From contig NC_072795.1 of NCBI RefSeq assembly GCF_028583425.1, forward strand, positions 9,819,001-9,883,000: a stretch of DNA of 64,000 nucleotides, written 5' to 3'. The notes under the pieces were generated by a model. The model was given only the letters and a program-made list of their open reading frames with translations, searched no databases and was not told the origin of the DNA. How positions within the stretch are numbered: position 1 is the first letter of the stretch; every line of letters begins with the position of its first letter. Shown piece after piece: positions 49,438-61,400 of the stretch. Both the position numbers and the translations under genes were made by a program. This stretch comes from Eublepharis macularius (taxonomy: Eukaryota > Chordata > Lepidosauria > Squamata > Eublepharidae).

Positions 49438-52400
49438 AAATTACTAATATAAAGAAATAAGAGTACATTTCATTGCCATGTGTACAGAACCACAAAAACA
49501 GATGTGTTTCTGTCCAAACGCCTTCCTAGGTGGTATAAAAATGTAACAAACAGTACCCCATCAATATATTACACAAAACCTAACGTAGTACACAATAAAC
49601 CTGGAATGGAAAAGAATGAAAAAGGAGACAAAAATGTGTAATGGTTATATCTGGATACCTGGCTGAAAATCAATATAAGAAATATATTAGATATATTAAA
49701 TGTATGTTTAAACATCTAGTTCTTCAATGGTCTCCATGCTGACTGGCTTATTTGAACTACAACTGGATTCTTCCTATTGAGTGGAGAGCTCAGAGCAAGT
49801 TCACAAAAAAGTCACTGCCACAAACCCATGTCCAACTCAGGCTTAGGCTGACCTTCCCCTACCCTGATGTAAAACTTCTCCTCTTTAAGCCTATGATACT
49901 GGGCTGGGAAGCCTCTGGTAGCAGGGTTGGTGTTAAGCTTCAACTTTCCTTCTTGTCCCACCCTTAAGAAATATTAAAAATGGTTACCCAGCCAAGTCTT
50001 AGTAGGGAACAGATCAGTGGTTTGCACTTCCCTTTAGCAGAAACTGGCACACAAGGCTTGGGGAGGTTCAAAAGGTAACAGGTTTATTTACAGTAGGTTA
50101 AAGTCAAAAGGCAGGTACGCAAGTGTTTGAACTGAAGAAACAGAAAGGTTTTTGTACAGGAACTTCACTGGTGTGAGGCACAAAACACTTGGTTTAACAC
50201 TAGGTTGCTGGCTTCTTTCAGAGCTTGACACTGCTTCACAGATGTTACACTTTATATACTCAAACACAAACACAGCACGACTTTCCCTCCTCTCCAGACT
50301 TAAGGGTGCTCCACTGAGACAAACCCTTCCTAGATACTGGGCAGGCGTTATAGTTACGAGCTATAACCCTGTTCCTGGCACTGAAGGGGATACTCCTCTC
50401 TACCCACTCCCTTGGCCCTCTATAATTCCCAGATCTCTTGAGTCTAAGTAGGAGTTAGTGCTGGTTTTCCCCACTCTAGTCCTAGGTCTAAAAGTGTTTC
50501 ACTAACATTATTTCCTCTCACAGAGGATTCTCTGGCTGACCCTCTCTGGTCTAAAGCCAGGCTCCAACTCCCTTCCACTCTCTTGTTTTCCCTCCAACTC
50601 CAACTGACAGCTTTCCCCAATATTCCATCCCTAACTGCCATTTCAGGCTAGCTGCATGGGGGATGGGGGAGGAAACATGTCAATCATACTTTCACTTCTG
50701 GAAATCTCAGCATCTGAAGCTGAATCCATCACAGTCACACACCCTATTCTCAGTGTTTGGGACCTGTCACCCCACCCCCACTTGGCATCTCAAAACCCAT
50801 TCCTATTGATCTATGGCAATAAGACAAGCTCATTGGATCACCTGCCAATCTCGTGGGGTCATATGGGTCAAGGATAATTTCATTTCAGGTGTGAGTTTTT
50901 GAAACCTTTATATCTGTTTGTTTTATGATCTCTTGATACAAAAGATTAAAATGAGATCCCCCATCTCCAGCTACTGAGTCAGTTGTTAAAAATGTTATGG
51001 AGTGGTTATAAACATTTCAGTCACTCAGAAAGTTTTAAACGTCTGCAGTATGCAGGTATTGATAGTATTCTATAGAGTTCATAGAAAAGAAATGGAGTAA
51101 GTCACATTTTCCAAGCACCAAGTAGTAGGTAGGTTCCCATGTGTGTATCTATCCGAACTTCATTTTTGTGCAGATAATTGTTCCTTCGCTTTTGTGTAAT
51201 TATCTGCAGTATCACACAGCAGTCAATACAAGAAGAGCAAATGGGTTTTCTTGGGATATGATAAGAAACATGGCAAAGAGAAAGGTGTCTGCGATGAATT
51301 GATCATCCCTTAATTTCTATCCCAGCACAATCTATTGATTAAGTTAAACTCCTCATTAGAGAAAATCAGGACATCTCTATCATGAAGCTGTGTATCAACC
51401 TAATTAAAATAAAACGTTCATTTGCTCTCAGAATGAAGTTGGGGCAGGGGGATATGAACACACAAGAAAGGGGCTCATTTCACCAGCTTTCATTCTGGTT
51501 CCTCATTCCTCCAATGCAGCAGCACATTAAAGTATAATAAAGAGATAAAGGTTCTGTAACTGTATGTGTGTGTATAAATGTGAATTTCCTTAAAGGAACA
51601 AAACCCCAAGAGATGGAGAGTTTATTGTCCCATCAGCCAAGATTTTAAAAGCTTTATTGACCTTGGCAGAGGACCTTCCATGACCCACATAGCGTGGGTG
51701 CACCGTGCACCCTTATTTCTCAGTAATCAAAAAGTGATTTGGGAACTCGAAGGCACAGAAAGTAGCACTGCTCTCTTCTAATCTTCTTTTCCTCTTTAGC
51801 GGGGTCAAAGAGATCCTGTTCTAATCTGTTTCTAATACCAGTATTCAGATGTCTGCTGCTCAAATATCCTCACATGCTGTAACACTTTATGCAGTCCACT
51901 GCATGCAAGATTCTCAGTATGCTCACCCATGGAATACATACTTGCTGCTTATATGGGGAAACGCGAAAAGTGGAGAAAATTTAGGTGAGGTGTCTGAGTA
52001 GGAAAAGGTTCAGAAAAAGCATACTGTATCACCACATTTGTGTGTGATGTGCCAAACAGGAGTCAAATACAAAGGATCTCTATCTACTCCATAATCAATT
52101 AATGCAAGTAAACAAACAACAAAGTCTTGTATCATAAGGATTTTTGTAGCATAATTGTCATGTCTGCCCCATCCATGCCATTATTTTCATGCTGAACCAT
52201 ATTTCAGTGATGCTGTTCATTATTTTCTTGCTGAACCAGTGATGCTGTTCTGAACCATAGTTCATGCTGTAACTTGATGTCATATTGCCAATGCCATAAC
52301 TGTTTCCTTTCACAGGCTTATTGAAGCTCCAAGTGTCTTATCTAATGAACTGTAGAAACTCTCAGTGCTTCTGACCTTGTACCCCGCTCACTCCCAGGCA

Positions 52401-55400
52401 CTGCTATGTTACAACTTCAATCTCCTGCTTTCTCAGTGTCTGGGCTTGATAGTACAAATACGTGAGACATTGTCAGGACGCGTTCGCGCCAAAAGTCCTG
52501 TTTGGCTGATGGGAGGGGGAAGGAGTAAATGTGTGAATTAAGAGAACGGGTTTTCCCACATGGTGTCAAAATTGGTTAGTCTTAAAGGTGCTACTGGACT
52601 CTTTTTGATTCCTGTCAAGTTGATCCTTACTGCTTAGTAGCTTACCTTGCTTCTGAGTAACCTTATGGACATATCTGAGGAAATTATTTGATTTCTGAAT
52701 AAAACCATTTAACCAAGAACCTGGATTCTTGCAGCAATGGTACAGGGATCTATCTGCCATAGCCTGTCATCTTTAGCCTGACAATAATCTTCCATGAACT
52801 AGAGTCATTATCACCAGATGAATCATGCTATTGTCAATGAATAGATCCATGTTTGTGTGTCAAACGATGTAATCTTGTACAGAATTTTTCCAATCTAAAC
52901 ACATTTATTTCCAAGGAATAACTCTATAGAAAGGCATTGTTTGTGTAATATATAATCTCACATACAAAGCCTGGCTGTGCGGATTCCAGGTAAGTATCGC
53001 ATAAGCTACTGCTTGAAATAACAACTCATATATTAAAAAGTGACCTCATTTGATCTATTCATGAGATTTCACAATGAAATAAAGAGATGATATAACTCTC
53101 TCCCTTTCCTCTCGTATCTTGCTCATTATCTCCTTAGTTCCAAATGGTCTGGCCATTTTGGAGAGCTTTATCTCCATGACTAACCCATGGATCAAATCCC
53201 TTGACAAAATGCCTAGAATTTGTTGTAAATCTTCTCTTTTCTTACTAACTACAGAGCAAGAATGACCCCAAATCTACATACAATGAAGAGAACCTGGTTC
53301 AGTGTATTTTGGACCTCTTCATTGCAGGAACAGAAACTACCACCACTGCTTTGCAATGGGCATTGCTCCTCATGGTAAATCACCCAGACATTCAAGGTAA
53401 GAGAGATTTCTGCACTGATTCAGGAAAAGACACACTTATTTTTTGTCTTTTTTAGATAATGAGTTTCTTAAATTTTTACATTGGGTACCAAATTGAACAG
53501 CACAGTACAATTCTATGCACTCTTACCTGGCAGTAAATGCCATTGAATATAGTGACACTTACTTTCAAGCAAACCTGCAGATGGTAGAGCTATAAAACAG
53601 ATAAATGTAAAAGGTAGTTGCCTGTGCGAGCACTGAGTCATTACTGACCCATGGGGGGATGTTGCATCACGACGTTTTCTTGGCAGACTTTTTACGGGGT
53701 GGTTTGCCATTGCCTTCCCCAGTCATCTACACTTTACCCCCAGGAAACTGGGTGCTCATTTTACTGACCTCAGAAGGCTGGAAGGCTGAGTCAACCTTGA
53801 GCCAGCTACCTGAACTCAGCTTCTGCCAGGATTGAACTCAGGTCGTGAGCAGAACTTGGGCTGCAGTACTGCAGCTTACCACTCTGTGCCACGGGGCTCC
53901 CTATAAGACAGGTAGATAACATGAAACTACAAAATAAATCCAAATAAATAAATCCATTTGGGGGAAGCCCCTGGAGAGGATAGAGCTAGGAGAGGGGAAG
54001 GAGATCAGTAAGAATGTGATGTCACAGAGTCCACCCGCCAAATCAGCCTGTTCCTCCATGGATATTTATCTCTGTAGTCTGGAGATGAATTCTAAGATTT
54101 TTGCCCCCATTTTGAGGTTGGCACATACGAAATCGTAATATTATAGGATGTTGCAGCTTGCTTATATTAAAATTTTTATATTTAGGTTCTTTGAGCAGAA
54201 TTCTAGGGAATAGTTTCAGAGATTTATTGACTTCATTGAGATAAATGGAATGCCCAGGATAACACTTCATTTTTTTACTCTTTTCCTCAGAGAAAGTCCA
54301 CAGGGAGTTGGAAGATGTTTTGGGTTCTTCTCGATCATTCAGCTTTGAGGATCAAAAGAGGTTGCCTTATACCAATGCTGTGATTCATGAAATCCTGCGT
54401 TCCCACTACGTCTTGTTAACTGGGGTCCACAGAAAATGTGTGAAGGATGTGAATATGTTTGGTTTCATCCTTCCCAAGGTATGTTATAGTTGCACTCCTG
54501 CTTCTGAAGAGTGTTGTGCATCACAGGTGGCCCTTAAGAAATAAAACCCTTTTGAGACTTCCTCTAGAAATTTCTGAAAGGCAAAGATAGGGGCGTAGAT
54601 TTTCCAATTTCTCTGGGCAGGGGGGGCGGGGGGGCAGAGGCTAGGCCAAAGGCATTGCTATATCCGGTCCTTAAAAGAACCAGGGGCTCAATGACATCAT
54701 AGGAAGAAGCCAATGAAATCACAGGGAGGGGCTTCCATTGCCACTATCTGTGGAGGCAGGGCCATGGGGGATTTAGGGAGAGGCTCCACAGAAATTTAAG
54801 GGGACCCCCCTAACAATGCCCCTGGGCTGGGCCAAACCTAGGAAAAGGTGGGAGCTGGCCAGTGTGATGGGTGGTTGGAGCGTTCTGGCTGGTGTGAGTA
54901 AGTTCTTTATTATAGGAATTCCATACTTTGATGGGAAAGTGGAGAGATAGATTCCTATTTACTGATCTATTCCTGAGGTGGAAGTCCTGAGATTAGCAAT
55001 CTACACATCAAAGGATAGTTCGGGGCAGTAAAGGAGTAATCAGTAAACAAATGCCCTGACCTGTCTATCTTTCTAGCTCTCTGATTTCTGCCCCTCTGAA
55101 ACCTAAGGAAAGGGACAGCGTTAGAAGTGGAGTATTGTTGTTGTTATGTGCCATCAAGTTGCCTCCTACCTATGGCGACCCTATGAATGAAAGACTTCCA
55201 AAAGTCCTATTATTAACAGACTTGCTCTGATCCTGCAAACTGGAGGATGTGGCTTCCTTTGTTGAGTCAAACCATCTCATTTTAGGTCTTCTTTTTTCCT
55301 ACTGCCTTCTACTTTTCCTAGCATTATTGACTTTTCCAAAGAATCTTGTCTTCTCATGATGTGACCAAAGTATGATAGTCTCCGTTTTGTCATTTTAGCT

Positions 55401-58400
55401 TCTAGGGAGAATTCATGCTTGATTTGATCTAGTACCCACGTTTGTCTTTCTGGCTGTCCATGGTATCCACAAAACTCTCCTCCAGCACCACATTTCAAAG
55501 GAATCAATTTTCTTCCTGTCAGCTTTCTTCACCGTCCAATCTTCACATCCTTACACAGTAATGGGGAATACCACAGTTTGGATCTTGGTTCCCAGAAAGA
55601 CATCTTTATCTTTAGGGATCTTCTCTAGCTCCCCCACAGCTGCTCTTCCAAGTCTCAATCTTTTTCTGATTTCTTCATTGCAGTCTCCCTGTTGGTTGAT
55701 GATTGAGCCAAGGAATAGAAAATCTTGGACAACTTCAATTTCCTCATTGTCACCTTTAAAATTGTGTAATTCCTCAGTAGTCATTACTTTTGTCTTCTTG
55801 ATGTTCAGTTGTAATCCTGCTATGGTGCTTTCTCCTTTAACCTTCATCAGTAGGCATTTAAAGTCTTCACTATTTTCTGCCAGTAACGTGGTGTCATCTG
55901 CATATCTCAAATTGTTAATGTTCCTTCCACCAATTTTCACTCCACCTTCTTCTAGATCTAATCCAGCTTTCCTTAATATATGCTCTGCATAGAGGTTGAA
56001 CAGGTAAGGAGATCTTATGCATCCTTGTCTGACACCTTTGCCAATTGGGAACCATTCTGTTTCCCCATGTTCTGTCCTGAAAGTAGCCTCTTGTCCAGAG
56101 TACAAGTTGTGCATCAAAACAACCAGATGTTGTGGCATCCCCATTTCTTTTAACGTGCTCCATAGCTTTTCATGATCCACATAGACAAAAGCTTTGCTGT
56201 CATCTATAAAACACAGGCTGATTTTCTTCTGAAATTCCCTGGTATGTTCCATTAGCCATCGTAAATTTGCAATGTGATCTCTGGTGCCTCTTCGCTTTCT
56301 GAATCCATTTTGAAATCTGACATTTCTCATTCCATATATGGTCAATGTCTTTGCTTTAGAATTTTTGAGCATCACTTTGCTTGGATGGGAAATTAATGTT
56401 ATAGTTTGATGGTTGCTGCACTCTTTGGCATCCCCTTTTTGTGGAATTGTAACGTAGACTGAGCGTTTCCAGTCTGTGGGCCATTGTTTTGTTTTCCAAA
56501 TATAAATGGGAGCCAAGCAATTATGTTGCAATTATGCCCAACAGAGGCCTTACAATCTGACTGTTGCTACACTGAAAGTGAGTGCAGCCAGCCAGGGTTA
56601 AACTACTTAGTGTGAGCCATAGCCATAAGTATTTTAAGGCAGCGTATAAATTCTTTTTTATATAAAATTTATTTTTATAAATATAAGCCGAACAGAGAAA
56701 GGAAAATAAAAACAATAGCACAATTATAATTACATCAAAAGAAAAAGAAAAGAATACCTATGGCCAGAGGTGTTCTTTATGGACGAGGGCTTGTCCCCTC
56801 TTCCGATCAGCTGCTCTGCCCCATTTGGTCCCCATTTGGTCCCCTGCTTTCCTGCCATTGGCTCCGCCCCTGCAGCCAGGGCTGCTGAACTCAGGAGACC
56901 AAATCCTGGGCTCCCTGGTTGCCAGTCTGTGGGCCATTGTTTTGTTTTCCAAATGTAAATTGGAGCAAAGCAATAATGTTGCAATTATGTCCAACAGAGG
57001 TCTTGCAATCTGACTGTTGCCAGCCATGGTTAAAGTGGAGCCAGCCAGGGTTAAGGTCTAAGCTACTTAGTGTTCTTTCCCCACCTATCTCTTTTTTAGA
57101 TCCATTACCCCATTCATGTCTCTGAAGATCATTATCTTCTTGAAAATTGAAAATGGATTGGAAAACATATTCATACAATTTTTTCTCTTGCATTGTTTGG
57201 CGCATATATTGTTGCTAGTCTGTAAAACTTTTCTTCCAGGAACCTGAGTTTCAAAACCATATATCTTCCATCAGAGTCTCTTAATTCTTCTGTAACATTT
57301 ATTTGTAAATTGTTTATATAAACTGCAACTCCTTTTTTAAATTATAAATTCTTAATACACACAGAAATACATAAGAGCAAAAAACTGGAACAAAGACCCA
57401 TGGAAATTGTAATATGATACAACAGGAAGGGTGAACAGTCCTGTGCTTCATCTGCCATTATAACTGAATCCCTCATGTGAGTTTGTCACTGCTTGCCCCT
57501 CCCCAGTCAAATCTGAGGGGGACTTGAGCTGTTCAGCCCCCATGTAGTTCACTGTTTGCCTGGGGGGGGGGTCTTGAGCCCCTCAGCCCCCCCATAGTTT
57601 ACACCTATGGGCAAAGAAACCTTGCCTGTTTTCAAACAGGGGGCAAATCCGACGGCACTAGGGAATTATAACAGATCTCCACATGACAGCAATCAGTTCT
57701 CCTGATGGAACCTTCCCAAAATCTCCAGGAATTTGCCAAGCTAGAGATGGCAAAGCTACATGGCACCTAGAAATGTCATTGTGGCACCCAGTCTTTTCAG
57801 CAATAATTGTATGGTAGTATCTCTCAGAAATTGTCAGTGGAGGCACAAATGACTGGGTCCAAACAGCTTGACCCTTTCACATCCTAAAAGGCAATGCTTC
57901 AAATCATGCCATCTGCATTGACAAACCCACGTGGAATGGGGGAGCAGAGTCGGTAATAAGGAGAGGAATACGTCAAGATTGAGTGAAAAGCTGGCTGCGT
58001 CCAAACCAAAGCTTATGGATCATTTCATATCAGAAAGTTTTGTTTTATGACATCAATATGAATCTGCATGAAGTTCTTATCATTGATTATCAATATGTTG
58101 ATAACATCCCAGTCTATATCTCTGTATCCAAATTTCCTGGTGATGCTGTAGAGATCTTGAGCCACTGCCTGACTGCTGTGTTTAAATGGCTAAGAATGAA
58201 CAAATTGAAACTGAATCCTGACAAGGCAGAGGTAGTGCAGGTTGGGAAGCCCACGCCTTGAAGGCTATTGTACTTTCCACCTTCAATGGGGTTCAGATCA
58301 TCCCTGCTGAGTGGTTACAATTGTAGGGGTTATAGTAGATCCATAATTAGTGCTGGAGGTTCGGTTTCGTTTTCTCAGCCATGCCGGACGTTCCTCTCGG

Positions 58401-61400
58401 CTGGTCCGGGAGGAAACGACCGGGCACCCTGACCGGGCGGCTGATCCGCAAGGATTAGCCCCCAGGACTCCCAGGGAGGGAGCCAGGGTCCGGGACGCGG
58501 CGGGAAGAACTCCCCGAAATCAATGCGGGGGGGGAATTGCCCGTTTGTCCCTATGGAGGCCGGCAGATGTGCGCGGCGCCTCGAGTGCCGCCGGGCAACG
58601 AGAAACGGCAAGTAAAAGAAACAGGCGGAAGCCTGTAAACAAGCGAATCCCTTCTGTTCTACAAGCGTTTGTGAAGGAGAGGTTGATCTGAAGAAGACTC
58701 GCTCTTCCCCTTCGTGGAGTTCCAGAATTTTGTTGGCGCCCCCCCCCCCCCAAATGGCAGCAAAGAAGCAAAGTCCCGCTCTCGGTAAGTCAATCTCGTC
58801 TACCTTGCAGAAAGGGGAGTCGCTCGAAGAGTTGGTGCGCAGGGCGGTGGTGGAAGCCATAAAACCCTTTGTTGACAAGCTGAACGAAACTGATCAAAGG
58901 GTGGGCTTAATTGAAAGCGAGGTGAAAACCATTAAGGCAGCAGTGGGGGGGGGGCAGAAAAGTCTGCTCTGGAAAGTGCGTCACTTGTGAAGGCTACAAA
59001 AAAGGAGCTGAAGTTGGTGGAGAACCAGCTGATCGGGCTACAGGTGGAACGAACGCAGACAATTTTGCGTCTCCAAAACGTGAAAGAGGAGGAAAATGAG
59101 GATCTGTGGGATTTGGTCTCGGAACTACTGGCGACACCCGCGAGGACGACTAAAGAAGAGGTTAAAAGCGCCATTTTGGAGGTCCGTCGGGCTTCTTCAA
59201 AATATGCAACAAAGCGACAGTTGCCTCGTGAGATCATTATTGACTTTTCAACTAAAAAGATTCGGGACACCATCCTATATAACTCATACAATGCGGATTT
59301 GGACTTTATGGGTTTGAAAGTCAAGATTTTGAAGGACGTTCCATTTCTAGTCCGGAAACAGCGTTTTAAATATAAAAAGTTTGCAGCTCTTCTGAGGGAC
59401 CATGGAATAAAGTACAAATGGTTATTCCCGGAAGGAATATGGTTCAGATATAAAGATCAGGCCTATAAGATATTATCAGAAGATCAACTAAAGGATTTTG
59501 AGAATAAAAACCCAGAACTCTGCTGCACCAAGAACGAAGAAAAGGAGGAGCCGGAGGGGGGGGGGAGGAGGAGAGCATCGCAACAGCAGTTGCACAGAGA
59601 GAATTGCGTCCGGGACCTAGAAGGGGGAGGAAAGTTTAATCAGAATTTGAAATGTTTATTTTCTGTATGATTAACCACTCCATCATTATTCTATGGAGCT
59701 ATTTTTGTATTATGACAGTATGAAGGGAAACATTGAAGTGTAGTGTTTAGTGTTTGTAGTTCATCCCCCCCCTTTTTCTTTTTCCACCCCCCTTTGTCCC
59801 TTCCCTCTCCCCTTTCCTTGTGATAGTCTGGTGTAGTGTTTTGCAGTTATGAAAAATAAAAAAAATTATATAAAAAAAAAAATTAGTGCTGGAGATGGAA
59901 ATTAATGCAGCTACCAAAACCCACTTTCTTTCAAATGTATATAGTCCAGAATTTAGTCCTCTACCTTGTCTCTGTGTTCTGGACACCTAGATCCATGCTA
60001 TGTTGACCTCGTAACTAGACTATCGTCATGCACTCAGCATGGATCCCCCCTTGAAGTTAATTTGGAGACTCTAGTTGGTACAGAATGCTGCAGATCAGTT
60101 ATTATCAGGAGCTTCATGGAGCTTGCACATCACACCTGTTTTGCTGCCATTACATTGACTGTCCGTCAGCTACTGGGTTTGATTCAACTTATTGGCTATC
60201 CCATACAAAGCTCTTCCTTCGGCTTAGACCCTCATACCACTTCTTCGATGCTCTACCTTGACAGCTTTGTTCATCTGAGCAGAGCCTTCTGGGGGTGCTG
60301 TCCTGCAAATGGGCATGATTGATGACTGCTTGAACACGTGCATGCTTAGCACACTGAGACGTATTTTCTTGCAATTCTGTTTTTGCTTGGTGGACCAGAT
60401 GTGTGGCCCCTGATGAAGTGATATTGTGAAACAAGTGTGATTATTCAGCAGGCCCCTTGTCAGATGTGTGTGTGGGGGGGGGGTTCTTCTATTCTTCCCC
60501 CTTCTTCATGGCTCCACCTGAAAAAGAAAGAAAAATGGATTACTGGACACGTGACCTGAGGGCATGGCTGCCTGAAGCTTTTCTGGCTGGGAGAGACAAC
60601 ACAGCTTTGATTAATGACTGGAGATGCAACTCCAGTTGATAAATAGATCTGGATAAAGAGGGATTGTCGATTTATTCACCTGGGCTTCATTTGACAGCTC
60701 TGCTGAAAGTCTTACTGCCCAGATTTGTTCTGTGGTGGATGGAAATTTGTGGCTGTTTGGAGATGCGGATAAAACATCAACTTGCAACTGTGATTGGAAT
60801 CCAAAGGCAAGCTACCCTCAAGTCTTAAGCTACTAACTTCAAAGAATTAATTAGCTCTACAACACAATTTCCACCAGATATCCAAATACAGAACAAACTC
60901 CGAAAAGGTATCTGGCTGCTTTTTGTCAGAAAGTCGATAAAAGATCAAGTTTGTTTTGTATTGCTGGTTGTATGCTTTAGCCTGATTTCACTGCATTGTC
61001 TTCTACTTATATAAATATGTGTTCTGCTTTGTTTAAATATATCTAATACTTCATGCTTTGTTTCCGATGTTTATAAACTCTGTCCTATTACATTGCTTAT
61101 TAGATATTTTATTCTATTGATACATTAGCTTACATTGTGTGATCCCCCTTGAGTCTCAGTGAGAAAGGCAGACTATAAAGTAAATAAAAAGATATTCCTT
61201 ACATTTTCACATTTCTCTTATCCAAATGAAATGCAATGTTTACTTTTCTTTGTTGTGCTCTGGATGCTACCTGAGTCGACATTTTTTCCCTTGCAGGGAG
61301 CCAGTGTTATTACTGATCTCCGCTCTGTTCTTCTTGATCCTAAAAAATGGGAGAAACCTCGGGAGTTCAACCCAAGCCACTTTTTGGACAAGAATGGACA

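Larger units (their letters stand above)
57960..60300 (+). mobile_element. L2-like LINE, decayed, split by a half-L1
   Basis: 57983-58260 encodes [20 protein letters not shown]-type residues ([20 protein letters not shown]), matching the RT/C-terminal region of the L2-like copies near the window start. After the insert, 59895-60260 continues with broken LDY..AL, QLVQNA and HT-type segments. Many breaks. Confidence 0.6.
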
